DNA of 64,000 nucleotides from Ignavibacteria bacterium. GTDB taxonomy: Bacteria; Bacteroidota; Ignavibacteria; Tepidaquicellales; Tepidaquicellaceae. The notes below the pieces were generated by a model. It was not told the DNA's origin. It ran no database searches and was given only the letters and a program-made list of their open reading frames with translations. Positions 1 through 7,920 of this stretch are shown here, piece by piece (position 1 is the stretch's first letter; the number at the start of each line of letters is the position of its first letter). The stretch lies in contig JAQTLX010000017.1 in NCBI GenBank assembly GCA_028714695.1, forward strand, positions 1 through 64,000, in the 5' to 3' direction. Position numbers and translations under genes: made by a program.

Positions 1-2
1 AA

Positions 3-149
3 GAAATATCAACACTTGTAAACGAACAAAAGATTGCAGGAACATATGCGGTCGATTTTGACGGTTCGAATCTTTCAAGCGGAATGTATTTCTACAAAAT
101 AAGCGTCAACGGTTTCAGCGAAGTAAAGAAGATGACATTAATAAAGTAA
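3..149 (+). CDS. T9SS type A sorting domain, 3' end of a secreted protein (partial)
   Basis: Only the last 48 codons lie in the window, in frame from base 3 to the TAA at 147-149. The peptide contains LSSGMYFYKI and ends in KKMTLIK. That is the usual end of the type IX secretion C-terminal sorting domain: an SSGvYfY strand followed by a basic terminal strand. It matches the ends of the two proteins at 40912 and 43120. This domain directs export across the outer membrane and is cleaved or used for surface attachment. The functional part of the protein lies outside the window, so its role cannot be stated. Confidence 0.85.
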   Translation, partial: EISTLVNEQKIAGTYAVDFDGSNLSSGMYFYKISVNGFSEVKKMTLIK

Positions 150-172
150 TTGAAATCTTTTTTAATACAAAA

Positions 173-198
173 GCCCGGTATTTTATACCGGGTTTTTT
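173..198 (+). terminator. Rho-independent terminator after the T9SS protein
   Basis: A perfect 7-bp stem (CCCGGTA at 174-180, TACCGGG at 186-192) with a 5-base loop is followed by six T. It lies 24 bases after the stop codon of the partial gene. The remaining sequence to 358 is AT-rich and shows no further gene. Confidence 0.85.
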
Positions 199-358
199 AT
201 TCTCAAATTCAAAGTGATAGTCCCAATCAATTTATTATTAAGTTGCTTTCGGGAACATAAATGATTATTTACTGCTATAAAATGTAACTTTAGGTATAAA
301 TTTTGTGTTTCAAAATAAAAAAAGATAAACTAATTTTTATATTACATTATTTTCATAG

Positions 359-1978
359 ATGAAGAATATTTTCAAGTCAATAATTCTTGTTATTATATGT
401 GCTTTGTCGGTTTTATTTCCCGGTAACTCGAGAACAGATGACGTAGTAAGCCAATCCTTGTACACTAAAAATAAATTTTTTGTAAAGACCAGAATTGATT
501 TAAGTGTATCCGAAGCAACCGGTAAAATTATGATGACGCATACAGGCGTCAGTTCAATAGATGTATTAAATAAAAAGTATAATGTTAACAGGATTGAACG
601 CGTATTTAATATTGATAACGGCGATGCTGCACTGTACAACAAACTTGAAATGTCAAAGATTTATGTAATGTATATTGATAGTGATAACGATTTAGTCGAA
701 AAGGCTGTCGATGAATATAATAATGATTTTGACGTAGAATACAGCGAACCGGTCTATAACGGAAGTTCTGCGGGCAGGAAGGAAACTGAATTATATCCAA
801 ATGATACTTATTTCTCTAAACAGTGGTATCTGAATAATCTGGGAAATATTAAACCAAGCAACAGCGACGCCGCAAAAGTGGGCGAAGATATTAATATGGT
901 GAAAGCATGGGAAATTGAACAGGGGAGCGAAGATGTTATTATTGCAATATTGGACTCGGGAGTCGAAGATGTAAGCCCGGACCTAAAAGGACGCATATGG
1001 ATAAATAAAAAAGAAATACCCGGGAATAATATAGATGACGACGGCAATGGATATGTGGATGATTATAAAGGCTGGGATTTTGCTTATGACGACAATAATA
1101 CACATGACGGATTCGGACACGGCACTAATATTGCAACGGTAATTGGTGCGAAAATGAATAATTCTTATGGCTTTGCCGGAATTAACGGCAGAAGCAAAAT
1201 GATGATTTGTAAAAACCTCAGTGACAATAATACGGGTGAATATGAATGGTGGGCAAAGTCGATTAAATACGCGGCTGATAACGGCGCGAACGTAATTAAT
1301 ATGAGCGAAGGCGGTGAAGATTATTCGAAAGTTCTTAAAGCCGCCGTGGATTATGCCGTGATGAAAGGTGTGTTTCTTTCCGCTGCAATGATGAACAAGG
1401 CAGACGGAAACAATTACTATCCCGCTGCTTACAATGGAGTATTCGCTGTAGGGGCTACCGACTCCGACGGCAAAAGATGCAGAAGATTTTCATGGGGCGG
1501 CGGAAGTTGTTACGGGAAACATATAGCGGTTGTTGCTCCGGGAAATAAAATTTACGGTCTTGATTATGCCGACCCGTACGTATTCGATACTTACTGGAGC
1601 GGAACATCACAGTCAACTGCGATGGTCAGCGGACTGGCGTCGCTTCTGTTATCGCAGAACAGAGACAGGAGTGCCGAAGAAATCAAAACAATCATTAAGC
1701 AGACAGCAAAAGACAGAACCGGCGAAACAAATGAAGATAAATCGGGTTGGGATATGTATTACGGTTACGGCAGAATTGATTGTTTTCTTGCGCTTACTTA
1801 TAACGATGAAAGCCTAAGAAATAAATTCGAGAACGTTAACAAGAATAAAGTTGACCACAGAGTCACTGAAGAAAATAATGACGATACCGTGAACGAAAAT
1901 GACGGCGGCGCAAAAGCAATAAAAGATAAAACAAACGGAAAAAATAATTCAAAAGATAAACCTGCAAGAAAAAAGTGA
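359..1978 (+). CDS. Secreted subtilisin-family (S8) serine protease
   Basis: The 539-aa protein begins with a signal peptide (about residues 1-26) and a prodomain (about 40-135) resembling those of fervidolysin-type subtilases. The peptidase domain carries the S8 triad: Asp199 in ILDSGV, His254 in GFGHGT, Ser417 in SGTSQSTA, with Asn346 as probable oxyanion residue. A calcium-loop-like segment (NIDDDGNGYVDD, about 224-235) lies between Asp and His. After about residue 480 there is a hydrophilic tail rich in Lys, Asp and Asn, with no T9SS sorting domain. It is probably an exported or periplasmic protease; substrates are unknown. The stop overlaps the GTG start of birA, so the two are likely co-translated. 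Confidence 0.93.
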   Translation: MKNIFKSIILVIICALSVLFPGNSRTDDVVSQSLYTKNKFFVKTRIDLSVSEATGKIMMTHTGVSSIDVLNKKYNVNRIERVFNIDNGDAALYNKLEMSKIYVMYIDSDNDLVEKAVDEYNNDFDVEYSEPVYNGSSAGRKETELYPNDTYFSKQWYLNNLGNIKPSNSDAAKVGEDINMVKAWEIEQGSEDVIIAILDSGVEDVSPDLKGRIWINKKEIPGNNIDDDGNGYVDDYKGWDFAYDDNNTHDGFGHGTNIATVIGAKMNNSYGFAGINGRSKMMICKNLSDNNTGEYEWWAKSIKYAADNGANVINMSEGGEDYSKVLKAAVDYAVMKGVFLSAAMMNKADGNNYYPAAYNGVFAVGATDSDGKRCRRFSWGGGSCYGKHIAVVAPGNKIYGLDYADPYVFDTYWSGTSQSTAMVSGLASLLLSQNRDRSAEEIKTIIKQTAKDRTGETNEDKSGWDMYYGYGRIDCFLALTYNDESLRNKFENVNKNKVDHRVTEENNDDTVNENDGGAKAIKDKTNGKNNSKDKPARKK

Positions 1979-2757
1979 TTGATTACATAAAACTAAACAC
2001 ACACGGCATAAAAAAGGTGTTCTACCTTGATTCAGTGGATTCTACAAATAAATTCGCTAAAGAAGAAGTTACTGATGATAACGTGCTCATTGTTGCAGGA
2101 TATCAGTTGAAAGGAAGAGGAAGGTTTGACAGACTATGGGAGTCTGACAAGGGAAAGAATGTTACAATCACTCTTGTAAAAAATCTGAATATCACAAAAG
2201 TTCATCTTGTAAATTTTTACACATCTTACATAATATTAAGAGCCCTCAAAGAAGTAACATCTTTTGAGGCAACAGGCTCGGAAGGCCTATTTAAACTCAA
2301 ATGGCCGAATGACGTGCTTCTAAACGGCAAAAAAATCGCCGGCGTCCTTACGGAACTGGTTAACATCAACGATAACCCCAAAAAATTTATTATCGGAATA
2401 GGAATTAACGTAAATCAGGATAATTTTTCGGATGAATTATTAAAGAAGGCTGCGTCACTCAGAAATTTCTTCAAAAAAGAATTTGTCATAAACGATGTAA
2501 TAAACTCTATTGTCAAATCTTTCTATGAGAATATGCTTCTCCTTGACCAGGCAAATATATTGATGGAATTGTGGCGTCTTAATACCGATATTTTCGGCAA
2601 AGAAGTTAAGTTCAGACTGGCAGAGAATAAGGAAGAAATGCGCGGAGAGGTTCTCGAGATTGCGGATGACGGGGGAATTAAGATAAAAGTGTCCGATAAT
2701 AACAACTCAAAAAATATTTCCACTTTTTATACCGGAGAAATAAGTTTCATTTATTAG
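1975..2757 (+). CDS. birA: Biotin--[acetyl-CoA-carboxylase] ligase
   Basis: BirA activates biotin with ATP and transfers it to the biotin carboxyl carrier protein. The 260-aa protein has the ligase signature GRGR (47-50) and KWPNDVLLNGKKIAGVLTE (109-127), which bind ATP and biotin. A C-terminal SH3-like domain spans about 210-260. It lacks the N-terminal helix-turn-helix, so it is a monofunctional (class I) ligase that would not repress biotin genes. The start is GTG at 1975, overlapping the upstream stop as GTGA; no ATG lies nearby. Pairing with a protease gene is unusual and may only reflect local operon structure. Confidence 0.93.
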   Translation: MIDYIKLNTHGIKKVFYLDSVDSTNKFAKEEVTDDNVLIVAGYQLKGRGRFDRLWESDKGKNVTITLVKNLNITKVHLVNFYTSYIILRALKEVTSFEATGSEGLFKLKWPNDVLLNGKKIAGVLTELVNINDNPKKFIIGIGINVNQDNFSDELLKKAASLRNFFKKEFVINDVINSIVKSFYENMLLLDQANILMELWRLNTDIFGKEVKFRLAENKEEMRGEVLEIADDGGIKIKVSDNNNSKNISTFYTGEISFIY

Positions 2758-2808
2758 TAATTTTCTTTAACTTTATTTTTTCAGTAATCATAAAAAGAAA
2801 AATACCTC

Positions 2809-3219
2809 ATGTTATCAAATTTTGGGCAAGTGCTGGTTTTTATGATTATATCGATAGCATTCGTTGCTGTCGCAATCATTGCCGGCAAGATAATGTCCCC
2901 AAGGTTTCCATCCAAAGGAAAATATTCCACTTACGAATGCGGCGAGGATACGGTTGGTGATACCTGGCTGAGGTTTAATTTCCGTTATTATGTTGTGGCA
3001 TTGATATTCATAATATTCGATGTCGAAATCGTTTTTTTGTTTCCTTGGGCTGTAGTTTTCAGAAGTTTAGGCGCAATTTCCTTTATAGAAATGTCAATAT
3101 TCTTATTCATTTTAATAATCGGATTTATATACGCCTATGTAAAGGGGGATTTATACTGGGATAAACCGCAACCGGTCGTTCCGAAGTTAGACAGACAATT
3201 ATTTAAAAGCGAAGAATAA
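2809..3219 (+). CDS. nuoA: NADH-quinone oxidoreductase subunit A
   Basis: NuoA is a membrane subunit of complex I at the junction with the peripheral arm. The 136-aa product has three predicted membrane helices and the conserved loop with [20 protein letters not shown] (about residues 42-61), plus [14 protein letters not shown] in the second helix. It opens the nuo operon, 51 bases after birA. The intervening DNA is AT-rich with no clear terminator, so readthrough from birA is possible. nuoB follows after 4 bases. Confidence 0.96.
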   Translation: MLSNFGQVLVFMIISIAFVAVAIIAGKIMSPRFPSKGKYSTYECGEDTVGDTWLRFNFRYYVVALIFIIFDVEIVFLFPWAVVFRSLGAISFIEMSIFLFILIIGFIYAYVKGDLYWDKPQPVVPKLDRQLFKSEE

Positions 3220-3223
3220 TTCT

Positions 3224-3733
3224 ATGGGAATTTTAAATAAGCTTGACAATACAGTTGAGCATTTCGAAAGTGGTAATATTATTATCACTTCAATGGATAA
3301 ATTATTGAACTGGAGCCGTCTGTCGTCAATGTGGCAGATGTTCTTCGGTCTTGCCTGCTGCGCTATTGAGATGATGGCAACATCGGCATCTCATTACGAC
3401 CTTGACAGGTTCGGTATCATTCCGAGACCATCGCCAAGACACGTCGATATTATTTTAATCTCCGGTACCGTTACGCTGAAAATGGCAACAAGGATAAAAA
3501 GATTGTGGGACCAGATGCCCGAACCCAAATATGTCATTTCAATGGGAAGTTGCTCAAACTGCGGCGGTCCTTATTGGGAGCATGGTTACAACGTCCTCAA
3601 AGGCGTTGACAGGGTTATTCCTGTTGATGTTTACGTACCCGGATGTCCTCCGCGTCCCGAAGCCCTTCTTGAAGGTCTTATTAAACTGCAGGAAAAAATT
3701 AGAAATCAATCATTAGCAAAACACACTGCATAA
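3224..3733 (+). CDS. nuoB: NADH-quinone oxidoreductase subunit B (N2 cluster)
   Basis: NuoB carries the terminal [4Fe-4S] cluster N2 that passes electrons to quinone. In this 169-aa protein the four expected ligands are visible: adjacent Cys45-Cys46 in LACCAIEMM, Cys110 in [10 protein letters not shown], and Cys141 in VPGCPPRPE. Length is normal for the family. It begins 4 bases after nuoA and is followed one base later by nuoC, so these subunits are tightly coupled. Confidence 0.97.
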   Translation: MGILNKLDNTVEHFESGNIIITSMDKLLNWSRLSSMWQMFFGLACCAIEMMATSASHYDLDRFGIIPRPSPRHVDIILISGTVTLKMATRIKRLWDQMPEPKYVISMGSCSNCGGPYWEHGYNVLKGVDRVIPVDVYVPGCPPRPEALLEGLIKLQEKIRNQSLAKHTA

Positions 3734-3734
3734 A

Positions 3735-4214
3735 ATGGAAATTACAGAAATATACAATAAACTGAAAAAAGTATTCGGAGACGGAATAGGCGATTTGAAA
3801 ACCGATTTGCCTGCCTATCCGTTTTTCTTCGCCGATGCATCTAAAATAAATGCCGTGTCATTATTCTTAAGGGATGAGGAGTCCCTTCAGTTCGACAATC
3901 TGTCCTGCCTCAGCGGCGTGGACTACGATAAGGATAATCTCGCGGTGGTTTATCATATTTATTCGTATGCCCTTAAACATAATATTGTCGTCAAATGCAT
4001 CGTCCCGAAATCCGCTCCCGTTGTTCAGACTGTGTCTGATGTGTGGGCTGCGGCTGATTGGCACGAACGTGAAGCCTATGACCTTATAGGAATAAATTTC
4101 GAAGGACATCCTGATTTAAGAAGGATACTGCTTTCGGAAGACTGGGAAGGTCATCCGCTCAGAAAAGATTATAAAGTACCTGAATTTTATAACGGTATGA
4201 AAGTGCCGTATTGA
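3735..4214 (+). CDS. nuoC: NADH-quinone oxidoreductase subunit C
   Basis: This is the 30-kDa-type peripheral-arm subunit. The 159-aa protein has the signature region WHEREAYDLIGINFEGHPDL (about 107-126) followed by RRILLSEDWEGHPLRKDY. It is separate from nuoD, unlike the fused NuoCD of Escherichia coli. The start ATG lies one base after the nuoB stop. Confidence 0.96.
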   Translation: MEITEIYNKLKKVFGDGIGDLKTDLPAYPFFFADASKINAVSLFLRDEESLQFDNLSCLSGVDYDKDNLAVVYHIYSYALKHNIVVKCIVPKSAPVVQTVSDVWAAADWHEREAYDLIGINFEGHPDLRRILLSEDWEGHPLRKDYKVPEFYNGMKVPY

Positions 4215-4240
4215 TATAATAATTTTTTACCCAACTTAAG

Positions 4241-5359
4241 ATGGCAGAATTAAGAACAGAAGAACTTACTATAAACATGGGTCCCCAGCACCCTTCTACT
4301 CACGGGGTGTTACGGTTGGTTCTTACATTAAACGGTGAAATTGTAACCAACGTTAAACCCGTTCTGGGATATTTGCACAGATGCTTTGAAAAGCATGCCG
4401 AAGCAATGACGTATCCGCAGGTTATACCTTATACGGATAGAATGGATTATCTGAATTCCATGAGCAATGAACTGGCTTATGTCCTTGCCGTAGAAAAACT
4501 TCTTGGTATTGAAATCCCGGAAAGAGTCGAATACATCAGAGTTATTATGGCGGAGTTACAGAGAATTGCTTCTCACCTTGTCGCTATCGGTACGTACGGC
4601 AATGACGCCGGTGCATTCACGCCGTTTCTCTATTGCTTCATGGACAGAGAAAAAGTACTCGAATTGTTTGAAATGGTTTGCGGTGCCAGACTTTTATATA
4701 ATTATATTTGGGTAGGCGGATTGTCTCACGATATCACACCTGAATTCATTACGAAGACGAAGGAATTCATTAAATACTTCAGACCCAGAATTAAACAGGT
4801 AAATAACCTTCTTTCTTATAATAAGATTTTCATCGAAAGAACCGCTAATATCGGCATGCTTCCGCAGGATGTCGCTGTAAATGCCGGTGTCTCAGGTCCG
4901 ACATTGCGCGGCTCGGGTGTAAAATATGATTTAAGAAAAGAAGACCCATATTCAATTTACAATAAATTTGATTTCGATGTTTGCGTCGGTACCGGTGAAT
5001 ACGGCACGGTTGGCGACTGCTGGAACAGATATATTGTCCGTGCTTATGAAATGGAACAATCATTGAGAATTATTGAACAGGCGCTTGACAGCATTCCCGA
5101 AGGCGACGTGCATTCGGCAGTTCCAAAAAGGGTAAAACCTGTTGCCGGCGAATCGTATGTAAGAACTGAGTCTCCCAAAGGCGAACTCGGATATTACATA
5201 ATAAGCGACGGAAGTCTTAACCCTTACCGGGTGAAAGCAAGGTCAACATCGTTTTGTAATCTCAGTGTTATAAATCAGATCTCAAGAGGTCACATGATAG
5301 CCGATGTCGTTATGATACTCGGTAGTTTTGACATCGTATTAGGTTGTATTGACAGATAA
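4241..5359 (+). CDS. nuoD: NADH-quinone oxidoreductase subunit D
   Basis: NuoD is the 49-kDa subunit that forms the quinone pocket with NuoB. The 372-aa protein starts with the hallmark [17 protein letters not shown] (about 12-28), contains [11 protein letters not shown] and ends with [12 protein letters not shown], the conserved C-terminus of the family. It is somewhat short because there is no long N-terminal extension. It sits 26 bases downstream of nuoC. Confidence 0.97.
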   Translation: MAELRTEELTINMGPQHPSTHGVLRLVLTLNGEIVTNVKPVLGYLHRCFEKHAEAMTYPQVIPYTDRMDYLNSMSNELAYVLAVEKLLGIEIPERVEYIRVIMAELQRIASHLVAIGTYGNDAGAFTPFLYCFMDREKVLELFEMVCGARLLYNYIWVGGLSHDITPEFITKTKEFIKYFRPRIKQVNNLLSYNKIFIERTANIGMLPQDVAVNAGVSGPTLRGSGVKYDLRKEDPYSIYNKFDFDVCVGTGEYGTVGDCWNRYIVRAYEMEQSLRIIEQALDSIPEGDVHSAVPKRVKPVAGESYVRTESPKGELGYYIISDGSLNPYRVKARSTSFCNLSVINQISRGHMIADVVMILGSFDIVLGCIDR

Positions 5360-5383
5360 AATAAAATTTATAATTCTAATAAA

Positions 5384-6439
5384 TTGGAAAACATATTTAC
5401 ACAATGGTTCGGAGATAACTTATTAACGTACATTCTTATTCCCGTTCCGATAATTGCATATGTAAGTGTTTTTGCACTGTATGCCGTTCTGGCAGAAAGA
5501 AAGATATCAGCCTGGATGCAAAACCGTATCGGCCCTAACAGGACCGATAAATTCGGTTTGCTGCAGACTATTCTTGACGCTGTAAAACTCATGCAGAAGG
5601 AACTTATTCTGCCGTCACGCAGGGACAATCTGTATTTCAGAATGGCTCCTTATATTGTTTTCACCGCTGCGTTCATGGGCTATGCGGTATTGCCTTTCAG
5701 TTCAGTGTTCATCGGTGTCGACTTAAATCTGGGATTGTTTTATTTCTTTGCAATCACATCGATTGGTGTTGTAGGCGTCCTGATGGCAGGATGGGCATCG
5801 AATAATAAATACTCCCTCTTCGGAGGTATGAGGACAGTAGCACAGATTGTCAGTTATGAAATACCCACTGCGCTTTCTGCTATCGTTGTTGTTATGCTTG
5901 CAGGCACACTCAGCATGCAGAAATTTGCATTAATCCAGTCAGGCGGTATTTTTAACTGGTATATATTCGGAGGTCCCGGTTCACCGATTAAAATTATTAT
6001 AATTCCGATAATGGTTGTTTCAGCCGTGCTGCTTTTCCTTTCCACGCTAGCGGAAACGAACAGAACTCCTTTCGACCTTACGGAAGCGGATTCCGAACTT
6101 GTTGCAGGTGTTCATATCGAATATTCAGGTATGATGTTCGCAATGTTTTTCTTTGCAGAATATGCGCAGATGTTTGCTGTATCCGGTATTGTGACTACTT
6201 TATTCCTCGGCGGTTGGCAGTCGCCTTTCGGCGAACTGATACCGTTTCTGAATACTCCTGTGTTTCAGGTTTTCTGGTTCCTTGCAAAGGGATTATCGCT
6301 CGTATTTGTTCAAATATGGTTAAGGTGGACACTGCCGAGAGTAAGGATAGACCAGTTGATGACAATGTGCTGGAAATTTTTCATTCCCATTGCGCTCGTA
6401 AATTTATTTTTAATAGGTTTATATATAATATTCGCTTAA
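5384..6439 (+). CDS. nuoH: NADH-quinone oxidoreductase subunit H
   Basis: This membrane subunit links the quinone site to the proton pumps. The 351-aa protein has about eight membrane helices and the family segments ERKISAWMQNRIGPNR (about 38-53) and LAETNRTPFDLTEADSELVAG (about 221-241). The only plausible start is TTG at 5384: the next Met in frame is residue 45, inside a conserved region. It follows nuoD by 24 bases. Confidence 0.96.
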   Translation: MENIFTQWFGDNLLTYILIPVPIIAYVSVFALYAVLAERKISAWMQNRIGPNRTDKFGLLQTILDAVKLMQKELILPSRRDNLYFRMAPYIVFTAAFMGYAVLPFSSVFIGVDLNLGLFYFFAITSIGVVGVLMAGWASNNKYSLFGGMRTVAQIVSYEIPTALSAIVVVMLAGTLSMQKFALIQSGGIFNWYIFGGPGSPIKIIIIPIMVVSAVLLFLSTLAETNRTPFDLTEADSELVAGVHIEYSGMMFAMFFFAEYAQMFAVSGIVTTLFLGGWQSPFGELIPFLNTPVFQVFWFLAKGLSLVFVQIWLRWTLPRVRIDQLMTMCWKFFIPIALVNLFLIGLYIIFA

Positions 6440-6461
6440 AAAAGTTTAAAATTATTTTTTA

Positions 6462-7079
6462 ATGAAAGCATATTTCAAACATATCTATCAGGCGGTTTCA
6501 TCGATTATGATAGGGATGGCTATAACGTTCAAGCAAATGTTTCATAAGAGCGTAACGATTCAATATCCGGAGCAGAGACTGCAATTGCCGGAAAGGGAAC
6601 GTAATCGTCTGTTTGTGAACATGGAAGATTGTATCGGATGCGACCAATGTGCAAAAGCATGCCCGGTGAGTTGCATCGATATCGAAACTGTTAAAGTCGT
6701 TCCGGGTGACGTTGTAGGTAAAACGGGCGTTACTTCTCAGGGCAAGAAGAAAGCATTGCACGTTACAAATTTCACGATAGATTTTGCAAAATGCTGTTAC
6801 TGCCAGTTATGCGTATTCCCGTGCCCCACTGAATGTATCTATATGACGGATGTTTTTGAATTTTCAACTTACAAAAGATCGGATTTATTATATCAGTTTT
6901 CGGATTTAACACCTGAAACTGCCGCTGAAAAGAAAAAGATGCTTGCGGATTTCAACGTGGAACAGGATAAGAAAAAAGCTCTGGCGGCAGAGGAAGCAGC
7001 AAAAAAATCAGCCGAAGCAAAGCCTGCGGAAAATAAGAGCGAAACAAAAAAAGAATCAGATAATACTAAAGAGTCTTAA
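6462..7079 (+). CDS. nuoI: NADH-quinone oxidoreductase subunit I (two 4Fe-4S) with charged C-terminal tail
   Basis: NuoI carries clusters N6a and N6b. Both CxxCxxCxxxC motifs are present: Cys57/60/63/67 and Cys111/114/117/121. Between them, residues about 78-100 form a longer loop than usual. After the conserved core (about residue 145) there is a tail of about 60 residues made mostly of Lys, Glu and Ala, with no membrane segment. Such tails are variable in the family; its role here is unknown. The stop is one base before the nuoJ ATG. Confidence 0.96.
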   Translation: MKAYFKHIYQAVSSIMIGMAITFKQMFHKSVTIQYPEQRLQLPERERNRLFVNMEDCIGCDQCAKACPVSCIDIETVKVVPGDVVGKTGVTSQGKKKALHVTNFTIDFAKCCYCQLCVFPCPTECIYMTDVFEFSTYKRSDLLYQFSDLTPETAAEKKKMLADFNVEQDKKKALAAEEAAKKSAEAKPAENKSETKKESDNTKES

Positions 7080-7080
7080 T

Positions 7081-7581
7081 ATGCCATATACATCAATACT
7101 ATTTTATGTCTTAGCATTAATAATTGTCGTATCGGCAATCATTGTTGTTTTTAATAAGAATGTAATCCATTCCGCTTTCTCATTATTTTTTACATTGTTT
7201 GCGGTTTCGGGAATATACGTTCTTCTGAAAGCGGATTTTATAGCGATAACACAGATTATGGTTTATGTCGGAGGTATATTGATACTTCTGATATTCGGCG
7301 TTATGCTCACGACAAAAATAACCGACGTGGAACTGAAGACCAAAAATCTTAACGTAATACCGTCAATATTATTTTCGGTCGGCATAATAACGATTCTGAT
7401 ATTTGTTGTTTTTTCGACAAAGTGGAATTTAAAGCAGGCAGTCGAAAACGAAGAAACGGTTACTCAAATAGGTACACTGCTTCTCTCGACTTATCTGCTG
7501 CCGTTTGAAATTGCCTCCGTATTACTGCTGGTCGCATTAATCGGTTCGGCTATGTTTGCAAGAAGAATTAAAAACGATTAA
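7081..7581 (+). CDS. nuoJ: NADH-quinone oxidoreductase subunit J
   Basis: A membrane subunit with five predicted helices. The reading frame is open back to 6943, but the protein most likely starts at ATG 7081, one base after the nuoI stop, giving 166 residues beginning MPYTSILFYVLAL. That choice avoids overlap with nuoI and matches normal NuoJ length. The conserved segment ADFIAITQIMVYVGGILIL (about 49-67), with its pi-bulge-like helix 3, is present. Confidence 0.95.
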   Translation: MPYTSILFYVLALIIVVSAIIVVFNKNVIHSAFSLFFTLFAVSGIYVLLKADFIAITQIMVYVGGILILLIFGVMLTTKITDVELKTKNLNVIPSILFSVGIITILIFVVFSTKWNLKQAVENEETVTQIGTLLLSTYLLPFEIASVLLLVALIGSAMFARRIKND

Positions 7582-7598
7582 AGTTTAATTATAAGAAA

Positions 7599-7907
7599 AT
7601 GGAAATTGGTTTAAATCATTATTTGGTACTCGGAGCCGTTCTCTTCGGTCTCGGTCTGTTTGCTATGATATCGAGGCGCAACGCCATTCTTGTTCTTATG
7701 GGCATCGAACTGATTCTGAATGCGGCAAATATTAATCTCGTTGCATTTTCGAGATATTGCGGTCTTGGTGTCAACGGACAGGTTGTCTCGATTTTTGTGA
7801 TTATCCTTGCCGTTGCTGAAGCAGCAGTGGCGCTCGGTATCGTGTTGAACCTTTACAATAACTTTGCGTCTGTCGATATCGACGAAGCAAATACAATGAA
7901 AGATTAA
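7599..7907 (+). CDS. nuoK: NADH-quinone oxidoreductase subunit K
   Basis: A 102-aa, three-helix membrane subunit (MrpC-like) with conserved Glu residues in helices 2 and 3: MGIELILNAANIN (about 34-46) and VAEAAVALGIVLNLY (about 71-85). It sits between nuoJ and nuoL, 17 and 13 bases away respectively. Confidence 0.96.
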   Translation: MEIGLNHYLVLGAVLFGLGLFAMISRRNAILVLMGIELILNAANINLVAFSRYCGLGVNGQVVSIFVIILAVAEAAVALGIVLNLYNNFASVDIDEANTMKD

Positions 7908-7920
7908 AAATTTATTTATA

